Shown here one piece after another: positions 26,863 through 37,004 of a DNA stretch of 64,000 bases. The notes beneath the pieces are model-generated. The model ran no database searches and was not told the DNA's origin. It saw nothing but the letters and a program-made list of their open reading frames with translations. Within the stretch, counting starts at the first letter, position 1. Every line of letters starts with the position of its first letter. Position numbers and translations under genes: made by a program. Location of the stretch: NCBI GenBank assembly GCA_901538445.1, contig LR594584.1, positions 2,469,738 through 2,533,737 of the forward strand. Direction: 5' to 3'. The stretch is from Gemmataceae bacterium. Lineage in GTDB: Bacteria; Planctomycetota; Planctomycetia; Gemmatales; Gemmataceae.

Positions 26863-28332
26863 TCACTTCAGGAGCGCCTTGATGACGTGCTGCTCCTCGA
26901 CCCCGGTGAGCCGCTGGTCGAGCCCCTGGAACTTGAAGCTGAACTTCGCGTGGTCCACGCCGAGGCAGTGGAGCACGGTCGCGTTCAGGTCGTTCACGTG
27001 CGCCGGGTTCTCGGCGACGTTGTAGCTGAAATCGTCGGTCTCGCCGTACACCTGCCCGCCCCTGATCCCGCCGCCGGCGAGCCACATGCAGAAGTTCCGC
27101 GGGTGGTGGTCGCGGCCGTAGTTCGTCTTCGTCAGCGTCCCCTGGCTGTACACCGTGCGGCCGAACTCGCCGCCCCACACGACGAGCGTGCTGTCGAGCA
27201 GCCCCTTCCGCTTCAGGTCGGCCAGGAGCGCCGCCGTCGGCTGGTCGGTGTCCCTGCACTGCGAGCGGATCTCGTTCGGCAGGTTCCCGTGCTGGTCCCA
27301 GCCGCGGTGCAGGATCTGCACGACGCGGACGCCGCGCTCGACCAGCCGCCGCGCCATCAGCGCGCTGGCGGCGAACGACCCGGGCTTCCGCACCTCGGGG
27401 CCGTAGCTCTCCAGCACCTTCTCGGGCTCCTTCGACAGGTCCGTCAGGTCGGGCACCGAGGTCTGCATCCGGAACGCCATCTCGTACTGCGCGATCCGCG
27501 TCAGCGTCTCGGGGTCGCCGTACTGGTCGAACGTCTTGCGGTTCAGTTCACCGAGCGCGTCGAGCATCACGCGGCGGTTCGCCCCGCCGACGCCGTCGGG
27601 GTTCTGGACGTACAGCACCGGGTCGCCGACGCTCCGCAGCGCGACCCCGCTGAACCGCCCGGGGAGGAACCCGCTGCCCCACATCCGCGAGAACAGCGCC
27701 TGCGCCGCGGCCCCCGACGACCAGTACGGGGTGAACACGACGAACGCCGGCAGGTCGTTGCTCTCGCTCCCGAGGCCGTAGCTGAGCCACGAGCCGATGC
27801 TCGGCTTCCCCGGCACCTCGCTCCCGGTCATCACGAACGTGCAGGCCGGGTCGTGGTTGATCGCGTTCGTGTGGACGGTCTTCACCACCGCGAGGTCGTC
27901 GGCGAACTTCGCCGTGTGCGGGAGCAACTCGCTGACCCACGTGCCGCACGTGCCGTGCTGCGCGAACTTGAACACCGACGGCGCGACCGGGAGCCGGCCC
28001 TGCCCGCTCGTCATGGTTGTGATCCGCTGGCCCTTGCGGACGCTCTCGGGGAGGTCCTCGTTGAACCGATCGACGAGCTTCGGCTTGTAGTCGAAGGTGT
28101 CGAGCTGGCTCGGGCCGCCGTTCGTGTGCAGGTAGATGACGGCCCTCGCCTTCGGGGGGAAGTTCGGGAACCCGGGGAGCGGCGGGTGGACGCGCTCGGC
28201 CGGGTTCGCGTCGGCCGCACGCGCGCCGCGGCCGGCGAGCATCGCCGCCGCGAGGCCGCCGAGCCGCAGGCCGGTCGCCCCGAAGAACTGCCGCCGCGTC
28301 TGGTTCAACTGGTATTCGGTGAGCGGGTGCAT
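26863..28332 (-). CDS. DUF1501 family protein paired with a PSD1 protein
   Basis: A 489-residue DUF1501 protein. It has a twin-arginine signal ([21 protein letters not shown]), so it is folded before export. Family blocks are [53 protein letters not shown], and the C-terminal [15 protein letters not shown] with [17 protein letters not shown]. The start lies four bases past the stop of the PSD1 gene, so the pair is cotranscribed. DUF1501 beside PSCyt1/PSCyt2/PSD1 proteins is a hallmark of planctomycetes and other PVC members; polysaccharide or sulfate metabolism has been proposed but not shown. Confidence 0.92.
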   Translation of the reverse strand: MHPLTEYQLNQTRRQFFGATGLRLGGLAAAMLAGRGARAADANPAERVHPPLPGFPNFPPKARAVIYLHTNGGPSQLDTFDYKPKLVDRFNEDLPESVRKGQRITTMTSGQGRLPVAPSVFKFAQHGTCGTWVSELLPHTAKFADDLAVVKTVHTNAINHDPACTFVMTGSEVPGKPSIGSWLSYGLGSESNDLPAFVVFTPYWSSGAAAQALFSRMWGSGFLPGRFSGVALRSVGDPVLYVQNPDGVGGANRRVMLDALGELNRKTFDQYGDPETLTRIAQYEMAFRMQTSVPDLTDLSKEPEKVLESYGPEVRKPGSFAASALMARRLVERGVRVVQILHRGWDQHGNLPNEIRSQCRDTDQPTAALLADLKRKGLLDSTLVVWGGEFGRTVYSQGTLTKTNYGRDHHPRNFCMWLAGGGIRGGQVYGETDDFSYNVAENPAHVNDLNATVLHCLGVDHAKFSFKFQGLDQRLTGVEEQHVIKALLK

Positions 28333-28336
28333 GGGG

Positions 28337-31300
28337 TCAGTTCCGGGTGACGGTTTCGTCGAGGTTCAGCACGAGGTTGGCGATCATCGTCCACGCGGCG
28401 GTCTCGGGGTCGGGCGCGACGCCTCGGGGCTTCGACTCACCGGCACGGACGACCTTGCGGGCCGCGGCGGGGTCGGCCTCGAAGAGCGCCCGCTGCTTCG
28501 CGAGTGCGGCGGCCACGATGCGGACCTCGTCGGCTTCGGGCTTCCGGGCGAGCACGGTGCGGTACAGGAACGCGACGCGCTGCTCGGTGGTCGCGCCGCC
28601 CTCGGCGAGAACGCGCTCGGCCAGCGCGCGAGCGGCCTCGAAGTGCTGCACGTCGTTCATGAGTTGTAGCGCCTGGAGCGGGGTGTTCGTGCGGTCCCGG
28701 ACGGCGCACAGTTGCTCGCGGTTGGTGGCGTCGAAGTTGGTCAGGAACGGGGCCGGGGCGGTGCGCTTGATGAACACGTACAGGCTGCGGCGGTACAGCG
28801 CCTCGCCGTGGTCCTGGAGGTAGTACCTCGTGTTGCTGTCGCCGTAGCCGATCGGCTCCCAGATGTTCGGCGGCTGGTACGGGTTCACCCCGCGGCCGCC
28901 GACACGGGTGCTCATCAGCCCGCTCACGAACAGCGCGTTGTCGCGGAGCTGCTCGGCGTCGAGCCGGAACCGCGGGCCGCGGCACAGCAGCCGGTTCTCG
29001 GGGTCTTTTGCTCGCTCGGCGGGTGCCTGCCGCGAGTCGCGGCGGAAGGCGTCGGACATCACGAGCAGCTTCACGAGCCGCTTCGTGTCCCAGCCGGTGT
29101 CGCGGTACTCGGCCGCGAGCCAGTCGAGCAACTCGGGGTGGCTCGGCGGCTCGCCCTGTGAGCCGAAGTCGGAGCTGGTGCGGACCAGCCCGACGCCGAA
29201 GAACTGCTGCCAGAGGCGGTTCGCGGCGACGCGGGCCGTGAGCGGGTTCTCGGGGGAGATGAGCCACTCGGCGAGGTCGAGCCGGGTGAGCCGTGCGCCG
29301 GGCCTCGCGGGCCGGAGCGGGGGCAGCACCGCGGGCACGCCGGGTTGCACCTTCTCGCCGGGCTTGTCGTACTGACCGCGGAGCATGACGAAGGCGTCGC
29401 GCGGCACGGCGAGGTCCTTGAACACCATCGTTCCGGGAACGGCGTCGGCGGCCGCGTGGTGTTCGGTCCGCGCCCGCTCCCAGGCGAGTTGCCGCACCGC
29501 GAGTTCGTCGCTCACGGGGCGCGCCACGAACGCGAGGTAGAACGCCCGCAGTTTCGCGACGTCGGGGGCCGCGTGCTTCTTCTGCGGCCCGCCCTCGGCG
29601 ACCGCCTTCAGCTCCGGGGGCAGGTCCGGCGGCGCCTTCCCGCCCAGGCCGGTCCACCACACCTTGAACGACGCGAGCGGGTCGGTCGAGGGGGCCAGTT
29701 CGCCCGTGAACGCGGGGGCGTCCCAGTACGCGATCCCGCCGTACTCCTGCAGCGCGAGCGACGTGACGGCCTGGCCCTCCTTCAGGCCGAGATCGCCGGT
29801 GGGAACGCTGAGGCGCGCCCATTGACCGGGGGCCGGGAGCGCGCCGCGCCGGGTGCCGAGCCCGCCGCCGCCATAGGGGTTCGCCGCCGTCGGCTCCGCG
29901 CCCCACCACACCTTCTTCGCGCCGCTCAGTTGGACCGCGACGGCCCGCGGCGGCGCGTGCGGGTCGGTCCGCACCCACACCTCGAACGTCCCGTTGCTGG
30001 GCGCGACGACCGGCCGCAACTTCGGCTGGAACGAGTCCTCGTGGAAGAACGAGTTGGCCTGCTTCAGAACGCGGCGGCCGGACCGCGCCCCGAACGCCGG
30101 GTCGGTGACCCACTGCGCCGCGTTGCGGGTGGTGTTGCGGGCGGTCGAGCCGAGCGGGAACGTGTCGTCGAACAGCACGTCGGTGACCGCCCGCCGCTCG
30201 GGGGGCGCTGGCGCGTCGGCGGGGTCGGCGTACTCGGCCGCCGCCGCGGCGCGTTCGAGGTGCGCGCGCGCGTCGGTCTCGGCCGCCGCCGCGACCTCGA
30301 GCGCGTGCTTCTGGTCGGGCGTCGGGAGCTTCACGAACGGCCCGTGGGTGCTGACGTTGCCGTCGAGCGGCGGGTCGGCGGAACTGTAGAAGAACGCGTA
30401 CAGCGAGTAGAACTCCTTCGCCGAGAGCGGGTCGAACTTGTGGTCGTGGCACACGGCGCACCCGGCCGTGAGGCCGAGCCACGCCTGCACCGTCGTGCTG
30501 GTGCGGTCCACGGCGTTGCGGTACAGCCACTCGGCGTCGATCGACCCGCCCTCGCCGGTCGTCACGTTGCACCGGTTAAACCCGGTCGCGGCGAGTTGAT
30601 CAGGGGTCGGGTTCTCGAGCAGGTCGCCAGCGAGTTGCCACACGGTGAACTTGTCGAACGGCAGGTTCTCGTTGAACGCCCGCACGACCCAGTCGCGGTA
30701 CGCCCACATCTGCCGCTCGTTGTCGAGGTGCAGGCCGTGCGTGTCGGCGTACCGGGCGACGTCGAGCCAGTGCCGGGCCATCTCCTCGCCGTACCGCGGG
30801 CTGTCGAGGTACCGCTCGACCATCTTCTCGTAGGCGTTCGGTGAGTGGTCCGCGAGGAACTCATCGACCTCGGCGACGGTCGGCGGCAGCCCGGTGAGGG
30901 CGAGCGCGACGCGGCGCACGAGGGTCTCGCGGGGCGCGTCTCCGGTCGGCTTCAGCCCCGCGGCCGCGAGCCGGGCGACCAGGAACCGGTCGATCGGGTT
31001 CCGGGTGGCCCCGGCCCAGGGCACGCCGGGCTGCGTGACCTCTTCGAAGCTCCAGTGCTTCTGGTACGCCGCGCCCTGCTCGATCCACAGCCGCAGCGTC
31101 TCGCGCTGCGCCGCGGTCAGTTTCTTGTTCGCGGCCGGGGGGGGCATCTGGAGGTCCGCGTCGGTGCTCGTGACGCGCGCCCACACCTCGCTGTGCTTCG
31201 GGTCGCCGGGCTTGATGGGGACCGTGCCGTTCCGCTCCGCGAGCGCCCCGTCCGGGGTGTCGAGCCGCAGCTTCCCCTTACGGGCCTTGGCGTCGAACCC

Positions 31301-31480
31301 GTGGCACGCGAAGCACGCGTCGGCGAGGATCGGCCGCACGTCGCGGTTGAACTCGACCGTGCGGTCGCGGGTCGGCCCGGTGCGGGTGATCGGGCGCGGG
31401 GCGGGGGCGTCGCCGGGCGGGTCGGTCTTGCCGACGCCGTACAGCCCGAGCACCAGCAGAAACGTCGTGAGCGGTTGCAT
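28337..31480 (-). CDS. PSCyt1/PSCyt2/PSD1 domain protein (exported c-type cytochrome-like)
   Basis: A 1047-residue protein whose start at ATG 31480 gives the signal [17 protein letters not shown]. The PSCyt1 domain near the N-terminus carries a heme motif CxxCH (ACFACHG) and the partner methionine segment LQMPPP. PSCyt2 follows with [20 protein letters not shown] and [16 protein letters not shown], a second CxxCH. Between PSCyt2 and PSD1 sits a beta-rich insert of about 160 residues ([13 protein letters not shown] to YWDAPAF) that looks like a carbohydrate-binding sandwich. The PSD1 domain ends the chain ([23 protein letters not shown] and [18 protein letters not shown]). It forms an operon with the DUF1501 gene behind it. 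The redox role is unproven. Confidence 0.9.
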   Translation of the reverse strand: MQPLTTFLLVLGLYGVGKTDPPGDAPAPRPITRTGPTRDRTVEFNRDVRPILADACFACHGFDAKARKGKLRLDTPDGALAERNGTVPIKPGDPKHSEVWARVTSTDADLQMPPPAANKKLTAAQRETLRLWIEQGAAYQKHWSFEEVTQPGVPWAGATRNPIDRFLVARLAAAGLKPTGDAPRETLVRRVALALTGLPPTVAEVDEFLADHSPNAYEKMVERYLDSPRYGEEMARHWLDVARYADTHGLHLDNERQMWAYRDWVVRAFNENLPFDKFTVWQLAGDLLENPTPDQLAATGFNRCNVTTGEGGSIDAEWLYRNAVDRTSTTVQAWLGLTAGCAVCHDHKFDPLSAKEFYSLYAFFYSSADPPLDGNVSTHGPFVKLPTPDQKHALEVAAAAETDARAHLERAAAAAEYADPADAPAPPERRAVTDVLFDDTFPLGSTARNTTRNAAQWVTDPAFGARSGRRVLKQANSFFHEDSFQPKLRPVVAPSNGTFEVWVRTDPHAPPRAVAVQLSGAKKVWWGAEPTAANPYGGGGLGTRRGALPAPGQWARLSVPTGDLGLKEGQAVTSLALQEYGGIAYWDAPAFTGELAPSTDPLASFKVWWTGLGGKAPPDLPPELKAVAEGGPQKKHAAPDVAKLRAFYLAFVARPVSDELAVRQLAWERARTEHHAAADAVPGTMVFKDLAVPRDAFVMLRGQYDKPGEKVQPGVPAVLPPLRPARPGARLTRLDLAEWLISPENPLTARVAANRLWQQFFGVGLVRTSSDFGSQGEPPSHPELLDWLAAEYRDTGWDTKRLVKLLVMSDAFRRDSRQAPAERAKDPENRLLCRGPRFRLDAEQLRDNALFVSGLMSTRVGGRGVNPYQPPNIWEPIGYGDSNTRYYLQDHGEALYRRSLYVFIKRTAPAPFLTNFDATNREQLCAVRDRTNTPLQALQLMNDVQHFEAARALAERVLAEGGATTEQRVAFLYRTVLARKPEADEVRIVAAALAKQRALFEADPAAARKVVRAGESKPRGVAPDPETAAWTMIANLVLNLDETVTRN

Positions 31481-31574
31481 GCGCGCGGAACCGGAAGAGG
31501 CAGCGGGTGTTGAAACCCGATGGGACCATCCGCGGCCCGCGTTGTCAACCACCGAGCCGGCCGGAATCCGGCGT

Positions 31575-31602
31575 TTGCCTCGCGGCGGTTCTCGGGTATG
31601 AT
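31575..31602 (+). promoter_or_regulatory. Candidate promoter upstream of the flavin-oxidase-like gene
   Basis: TTGCCT at 31575-31580 and TATGAT at 31597-31602 are 16 bp apart. The -10 box lies about 160 bp before the ATG at 31761, which would make a long leader. Confidence 0.4.
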
Positions 31603-31760
31603 CGTCCCACCACGGTAGACACAGTCCCCCGGGCGACGACCGAGCAACCGCATCGGCCCTCGCCCCGCGGACCGCTCGGGCGGCCCTCCCGCCGCCCGGC
31701 CGGCTCCGCGCACAGGTGCGGACCCGTGGCCCCTCCCACTCTCCGTTGGCAGGTCTCGAG

Positions 31761-32216
31761 ATGGCCAAGCCCTCCCCCGAACCCATCGACCCGCTCAGTG
31801 TCCCCGACCTCGCACTTGCCGTGATCGCCGCGGACCGGTTCCCGTACCTCTCCACGACGGACGGGGACCAGCCGCGGGTCCGCCCGGTGTCGCCGGTCCG
31901 CACCGACCGGTTCACGGTGTACGTCGCGAACCTGAAGATGTACCACAAGACGACCGAGATCGCGGCGAACCCGAAGGTCGAGCTGTGCTACCTCGACAAC
32001 AAGCACGACCAGGTGCGGATCAGCGGCGTCGCCGAGGTGGTGACCGACCGGCCGCTGCTCCAGGAGATCTGGGACGCGAACCCGCTCCTCCGGCAGTACC
32101 TCGGCACCATCGACAACCCGTCGCTCATCGTGTACCGGATCAAGCCGGAGCGGGTGCGGTTCATGCGGGAGTGGGCGCTGGAGTACCACGAGGTGCAGGC
32201 GTCGGAACTCTGGTGA
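31761..32216 (+). CDS. Pyridoxamine 5'-phosphate oxidase-like flavin protein
   Basis: A 151-residue split-barrel protein. The FMN-binding pattern RFPYLSTTDGDQPRVRPVSPV is followed by FTVYVANLKMYHKTTEIAANPKVELCYLDNKHDQVRISG, the normal PNPOx-like layout. The protein is too short to contain the full PdxH dimer contacts. It is therefore a general flavin/F420 oxidase or a stress-type (general stress protein 26-like) family member; substrate unknown. The ATG at 31761 is preceded by only a weak AGG. The TRIC channel gene is 158 bp downstream. Confidence 0.8.
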   Translation: MAKPSPEPIDPLSVPDLALAVIAADRFPYLSTTDGDQPRVRPVSPVRTDRFTVYVANLKMYHKTTEIAANPKVELCYLDNKHDQVRISGVAEVVTDRPLLQEIWDANPLLRQYLGTIDNPSLIVYRIKPERVRFMREWALEYHEVQASELW

Positions 32217-32373
32217 GCGGCGCGGGCGTCTGGAAAAAAGCGTGACTCGCCCGCGCCTCACCGGGCCGGCCCGCGTTGGGGTCCACAACCTCAATCGCGC
32301 CGAACCTCGCGACCGGCGACACCTCCCAGTTGAGCCCGGCCCGTCGTGAGCCGCGTGCCGCGGCGGGCCTATC

Positions 32374-33045
32374 ATGTCGGGTATGCCCGACCCGAGTATT
32401 CAGCTCCCGATCGAGTTCGACGTGCTCGCGACGTTCGTGTCCGCGGTGGCCGGGGCGCTCGTCGCCGTCCGCCGCGGGTACGACTACGTGGGGGTGTTCG
32501 CGCTCGCGTTCGTGACCGGCCTGGGCGGGGCACTGCTCCGCGACGGCATCTTCCTCCAGACGGGCCCCGCGGCGGTGGTCCGCGACAGCCGCATCATCCT
32601 GGCCGTGCTCGCGGCCACACTGGTCAGCGCGGCGATCAACCAACTCGGCCGCCGGCTGTCGCTGTTCGTGCTGGTGTTCGACGCGGTCGGGCTCGGGGTC
32701 TACGCGGTCGTCGGGGCGGACCGGTCGCAGGCCGCGGGCCTGGGCCACCTCGGGGCGGTCCTCGTGGGCGTGGTGAACGCGGTCGGGGGCGGCGTCCTGC
32801 GGGACGTGCTGACCCGCGAGGAGCCGGTCCTGTTCAAGCCCGGCCAGTTCTACGGGATGGCGGCGCTGACCGCGGCCGGGGTGTTCGTCGGGCTCACGGC
32901 GTGCCTGACCGGGTACGAGCGGCCCGCGGCCGTGGCCGGGGCCGCCGCGGGGGTCGCGATGCGGCTGCTCGCGGTGCGGTACGACTGGAAGACCCGGCCG
33001 CTGTACTGGAAGGACTGGAAGCAGCACCGGGGCTCGGTCGGGTGA
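32374..33045 (+). CDS. TRIC-type monovalent cation channel (UPF0126)
   Basis: A 223-residue membrane protein with about seven helices in two homologous halves. Each half carries the diagnostic kinked motif: GLGGALLRD near residue 50 and VGGGVLRD near residue 140. These line the K+ pore in bacterial TRIC homologues. The protein is likely homotrimeric by analogy. ATG 32374 and 32383 are both possible; no clear site is present. The C-terminus WKTRPLYWKDWKQHRG is basic. The gene is followed by a kinase after 82 bp on the same strand. Confidence 0.88.
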   Translation: MSGMPDPSIQLPIEFDVLATFVSAVAGALVAVRRGYDYVGVFALAFVTGLGGALLRDGIFLQTGPAAVVRDSRIILAVLAATLVSAAINQLGRRLSLFVLVFDAVGLGVYAVVGADRSQAAGLGHLGAVLVGVVNAVGGGVLRDVLTREEPVLFKPGQFYGMAALTAAGVFVGLTACLTGYERPAAVAGAAAGVAMRLLAVRYDWKTRPLYWKDWKQHRGSVG

Positions 33046-33083
33046 AACCCCGAACCGGCGTCGCATTCGCGCCGCGGCGGGGT

Positions 33084-33089
33084 TACAAT
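33084..33089 (+). promoter_or_regulatory. Candidate -10 box upstream of the kinase
   Basis: TACAAT lies 38 bp before the kinase ATG. The best -35 partner, GTCGCA at 33060-33065, is poor, so confidence is low. Confidence 0.25.
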
Positions 33090-33127
33090 GCGCTGTCCGC
33101 TGTTGCCACACCGCCCGGGCCCAGGGC

Positions 33128-35212
33128 ATGAGTGACTCAACGCGAATCCTGCGCGTCCCGCCCGCCCCGGACGCGGCACCTGACCCCGGCAGCCGGGTCG
33201 ATCCGCTCGCGCCCGCCACCGAGCCGCACAACGGGGCGTCCTCGGACCTGTTCCACACGCTGCCCAGCGGCCCCATCGTCATCCACACGACCCACCCGAC
33301 GCCGATCAACTTCCCGGGGTACGAGATCCTCGGCGAGCTGGGCCGCGGGGGCATGGGCGTCGTGTACCGCGCCCGCCAGAAGAACCTGAACCGCCTCGTC
33401 GCGCTCAAGGTCATCATCGCCGGGCCGCACGCCAGCAGCGAGGACAAGGCCCGGTTCCGCCTGGAGGCCGAGGCCGGGGCGCGGCTCCGGCACCCGAACA
33501 TCGTCCAGGTCCACGACGTGGGCGAGCACGGCGGGTTCGCCTACATGGCGCTCGAACTCGTCGAGGGCGGCACCCTCCGCCGGTGGCAGGGCGAGAAGCC
33601 CGTCGCCCCGCGGCTCGCGGTCCAGCTCGCGGTCGCCGTCGGCCGCGGCGTCCTCCACGCGCACGAGAACGGCATCGTCCACCGCGACCTGAAGCCCGCG
33701 AACATCCTCATCGGGACCGAGGAGAGCCTCGCCGGGGCGGAGCCGGACCCGAAGGAGAGCCCGGTGCCCGGGGACGGGATCGCCCCGGTCGCGCTCGTCC
33801 CCAAGGTCACGGACTTCGGGCTGGCGAAGGCGATGGAGGGGGGGCTCGACCTGACCGTCCCGGGGATGGCGTGCGGGACCCCGAACTACATGGCCCCGGA
33901 GCAGGTCCGCGGGAGCCGCCGGGTCGGCCCCGGGGTGGACGTGTACGGCCTCGGCGCGGTGCTCTACGAGCTGCTGACCGGCCGGCCGCCGTTCGTCGGT
34001 TCGGACGCGGCCGAGGTGATGGACAAGATCCTCCGGGTGGACCCGCCGTCGATCCGCAAGGTCGTGCCCACGCTCCCGCGGGACCTGAGCGTGATCGTGG
34101 CGAAGTGCCTCGAGAAGGACCCGGCCCGCCGCTACCTCACGATGCGCGACCTGCTCGACGAGCTGAGCCGGTTCCTCGCCGGGCTCGCGGTCCAGGCGCG
34201 GCCCATCGGGCCGTTCGAGCGGTCGTGCCGGTGGGTCCGGCGGAACCCGATCCCGGCGCTGTTCCTGGGCATCTCGGCGTGCGGGTGCGCGGTCACCAGC
34301 GGGCTGGCCGTCGCCCTGGCCCGCTCGGTGGCCGTCGAGCACGCGGCACTGACCGACGCGGAGCGGGCCCGGGACGACGCCGACGCCCTGCGGAGCGCCG
34401 CCGAAGAGGCCCGGGACCAACTCACGGCCGCACTCGCCGCCGCGCAGACCCAGAAGGCCGCGGCCGAGGCCGCCCGGAAGCGCGCCGAGGAGAACCTCCA
34501 GATCGCCCGGCAGGTGATCCGCACGACCCTGTACGAGTTCTCCCGAGACACCCGGTTCGAGGGGCCGGAGTTCCGCGAGTACCGGAAGAAGCTGATCGCG
34601 TCCGTCCGCCAGTTCCGCGACGAGGTCGCGTCGCATTCCGGCGGGTCCGTGGAGTGGCTCAACGACCTCGCGGACGTGTCGCACTGGCTCGGGTTCCTCG
34701 AGTACCTGAACGACAACCACCCGCAGTCCGCGGCCGAGTACCGGGCCGCGGCCGACGCCGCCCGCAAGTGGGCCGACGCCTTCCCGAAAGACCCCGAGCC
34801 GCGGTGGAAGCTCACCGACTCGCTGGTGAACGAGGGGAACGCGCTGTTCAACCACCACAAGCTCGCCCAGGCGGAGGAGGCGTACCGCGAGGCCGTCGCG
34901 GTGATCGGCCCTGTGGCCCGCAAGCACCCGACCGAGAAGTACCGCCGCACAACGGTCCTGGCCCTCGCGCAACTCGCGAACGTGCTCCGGTTCACCGGCA
35001 CTGCCGTCGAACAACTCCACGTCGCCAGCGCCGCGTACCGCGAGGCGCTGGCCGTCGCGGCGCGGCGGAGCCCCGAGAACCTGCGGCTCCTCGCGGCCGC
35101 CCGGACGACGCTGACGGTGGCGCTGTTCCGCGTCCTCACCGAACTGTCGCCCCCGGGGGCCCTCCGGGACCGGCCGCGGGCCGAGGAGTTCGGCCCCGAC
35201 CCCGTCGACTGA
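33128..35212 (+). CDS. Transmembrane Ser/Thr protein kinase
   Basis: A 694-residue kinase. Residues 1-63 are a Pro/Thr-rich leader; the kinase domain (about 64-350) has GELGRGGMGVVYRA, catalytic K94 (VALKVI), D187 in HRDLKPANIL and D229 in DFGLAK, all intact. The stretch between D187 and D229 is about 24 residues longer than usual, containing a Pro/Glu/Gly insert. A TM helix lies at about 373-400 (ALFLGISACGCAVTSGLAVALA). Residues 400-470 are an Ala/Arg/Glu coiled coil, and the C-terminal 220 residues are helical, TPR-like. The catalytic domain is cytosolic and the C-terminal part periplasmic by this topology. Substrates are unknown. Confidence 0.9.
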   Translation: MSDSTRILRVPPAPDAAPDPGSRVDPLAPATEPHNGASSDLFHTLPSGPIVIHTTHPTPINFPGYEILGELGRGGMGVVYRARQKNLNRLVALKVIIAGPHASSEDKARFRLEAEAGARLRHPNIVQVHDVGEHGGFAYMALELVEGGTLRRWQGEKPVAPRLAVQLAVAVGRGVLHAHENGIVHRDLKPANILIGTEESLAGAEPDPKESPVPGDGIAPVALVPKVTDFGLAKAMEGGLDLTVPGMACGTPNYMAPEQVRGSRRVGPGVDVYGLGAVLYELLTGRPPFVGSDAAEVMDKILRVDPPSIRKVVPTLPRDLSVIVAKCLEKDPARRYLTMRDLLDELSRFLAGLAVQARPIGPFERSCRWVRRNPIPALFLGISACGCAVTSGLAVALARSVAVEHAALTDAERARDDADALRSAAEEARDQLTAALAAAQTQKAAAEAARKRAEENLQIARQVIRTTLYEFSRDTRFEGPEFREYRKKLIASVRQFRDEVASHSGGSVEWLNDLADVSHWLGFLEYLNDNHPQSAAEYRAAADAARKWADAFPKDPEPRWKLTDSLVNEGNALFNHHKLAQAEEAYREAVAVIGPVARKHPTEKYRRTTVLALAQLANVLRFTGTAVEQLHVASAAYREALAVAARRSPENLRLLAAARTTLTVALFRVLTELSPPGALRDRPRAEEFGPDPVD

Positions 35213-35324
35213 ACGGTACGGGACCGGCAATCTGCCGGCGGGTCGTTGCCATTCCGGCCCGCACCGATTAACCTGTCGCACGCCTGCCTCGCGTGCCCTC
35301 ACGCACCTCCCCGGAGCTTCTCAC

Positions 35325-36938
35325 ATGCGTTCGCTGAAGGTTCTCGCACTCGCCGCGGTCGTCGGCGGGCTGTCCGCCGGGGCCGCCCGCGGCGACGTCA
35401 AGCCGCACCCGCTCTTCTCCGACAACATGGTCCTCCAGCAGGGCGTCGAACTCGCCGTCTACGGCACCGCCGCGCCGGGCGAAGAGGTCGCGGTGAAGCT
35501 CGAGCGCAAGGCCGCCGGGGAGGCCTCGGCCGCCGCCGCCAGCGCGACCGCCGACAAGGACGGCAAGTGGCTCGTCAAGCTCCCGGCCCAGAAGGCCGGC
35601 ACCGAGTACGCGCTGGAGGTGAAGGGCAAGAACGCGGTCGCGTTCAAGAACGTCGCCGTGGGCGAGGTGTGGGTGTGCTCGGGCCAGTCGAACATGGAGT
35701 GGTCGGTCAACGCGGGCGAGACCCCGGACAAGGTGAAAGAGGGGGCCGCGAACCCGAACCTGCGGCTGTTCACCGTCCGGAAGCGGACCGCCCCCCAGCC
35801 GATCACGAGCCAGGACGACCTCGGGCACTTCACCACCTGGACCGTGTCCGGCCCGGAGACGGTCGGCGGGTTCTCGGCGGTCGGGTACCACTTCGGCCAG
35901 AAGCTCCAGAAGGAACTCGGCGTCCCCGTGGGCCTGATCCACAGCTCGTGGGGCGGCACCCCGGCCCAGGCGTGGGCCAGCACCGAGGCGCTCGACGCCG
36001 ACCCGGCGCTGAAGCACTACGCCGACGCCGGCCGGGCGGCCGCGAAGGGGCACGCGGCCTACGACCAGAAGGCCGCGCTGGCCGCTTACGAGGCGGCTCA
36101 CGAGAAGTGGAAGGCCGACGCGGCCAAGGCCAAGGCCGACGGCAAGCCGGTTCCCAAGGAGCCTGCGAAGCCCGGCGCGAAGGCCCCGGACCTCGGCCCC
36201 GGCACCCCGGGCGTGCTGTACAACGCGATGATCCACCCGCTGCTGGGGTTCAAGGTGAAGGGCGCGATCTGGTACCAGGGCGAGTCCAACACCGGCCGCG
36301 CGTTCGAGTACCGCACCCTGTTCCCGGCGATGATCGAGGACTGGCGCAAGCGGTTCGCGTGCGACCTGCCGTTCATGGTCGTTCAGCTCGCCCCGTTCGG
36401 GAACGGCAAGGGCAACTCGGGCGGCGTGACCTACGCCGAACTCCGCGACGCGCAGCTCTACACCACCAAGAAGCTCCCGAAGGTCGGGCTCGCCGTGATC
36501 ACCGACGTCGGCAACGAGACCGACATCCACCCGAAGCCGAAGCAACCTGTCGGCGAGCGGCTGGCGCTGGCGGCCCTGGGGATCGAGTACGGCAAGAAGA
36601 TCGGGTTCAGCGGCCCGGTGTTCAAGGAGGCGAAGTTCGAGGGCTCGGCCGCGACGCTGACGTTCGACCACGTCGGCGGCGGGCTCGTGGCGAAGGACGG
36701 CGACCTCACCGGGTTCACCGCGGCCGGGGCCGACGGCGTGTTCCACCCGGCGAAGGCCGAGATCAAGGGCGACACGGTCGTCGTCACCAGCGACAAGGTC
36801 GAGAAGGTGGCCGCCGTGCGGTACGGCTGGGTCAACTTCGCGACCCCGACGCTGAACCTCTTTAACAAGGACGGGCTGCCCGCGACGCCGTTCCGCACCG
36901 ACGACGCGCCGTACACCACGGCACCCAAGTCGAAGTGA
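35325..36938 (+). CDS. Secreted sialate O-acetylesterase family protein
   Basis: A 537-residue SGNH-type esterase with a signal peptide (LKVLALAAVVGGLSAGAARG). The nucleophile is S122 in VCSGQSNMEWS and the Asp-His pair is D400/H402 in NETDIHPK. GLIHSSWGGTPAQAW and KGAIWYQGESNTGR are typical family blocks. An inserted Lys/Ala/Pro-rich helix (KADAAKAKADGKPVPKEP) interrupts the domain near residue 265. The family removes O-acetyl groups from sialic acid or plant xylan; planctomycetes use many such enzymes on algal polysaccharides, so carbohydrate de-esterification outside the cytosol is inferred. The following hairpin ends the unit. Confidence 0.88.
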   Translation: MRSLKVLALAAVVGGLSAGAARGDVKPHPLFSDNMVLQQGVELAVYGTAAPGEEVAVKLERKAAGEASAAAASATADKDGKWLVKLPAQKAGTEYALEVKGKNAVAFKNVAVGEVWVCSGQSNMEWSVNAGETPDKVKEGAANPNLRLFTVRKRTAPQPITSQDDLGHFTTWTVSGPETVGGFSAVGYHFGQKLQKELGVPVGLIHSSWGGTPAQAWASTEALDADPALKHYADAGRAAAKGHAAYDQKAALAAYEAAHEKWKADAAKAKADGKPVPKEPAKPGAKAPDLGPGTPGVLYNAMIHPLLGFKVKGAIWYQGESNTGRAFEYRTLFPAMIEDWRKRFACDLPFMVVQLAPFGNGKGNSGGVTYAELRDAQLYTTKKLPKVGLAVITDVGNETDIHPKPKQPVGERLALAALGIEYGKKIGFSGPVFKEAKFEGSAATLTFDHVGGGLVAKDGDLTGFTAAGADGVFHPAKAEIKGDTVVVTSDKVEKVAAVRYGWVNFATPTLNLFNKDGLPATPFRTDDAPYTTAPKSK

Positions 36939-36974
36939 CCGGCGGGGCGCACGCGCTCCCGGGTCGCTCCACCC

Positions 36975-37002
36975 GCGCCCACCCGTCTCAACGGGTGGGC
37001 GC
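36975..37002. terminator. 12-bp hairpin between convergent genes
   Basis: Arms 36975-36986 (GCGCCCACCCGT) and 36991-37002 pair perfectly with a CTCA loop. It lies 37 bp past the esterase stop and two bases past the histidine-kinase stop. Both genes run into it, so it can serve both directions, although T-runs are absent. Confidence 0.6.
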
Positions 37003-37004
37003 GT

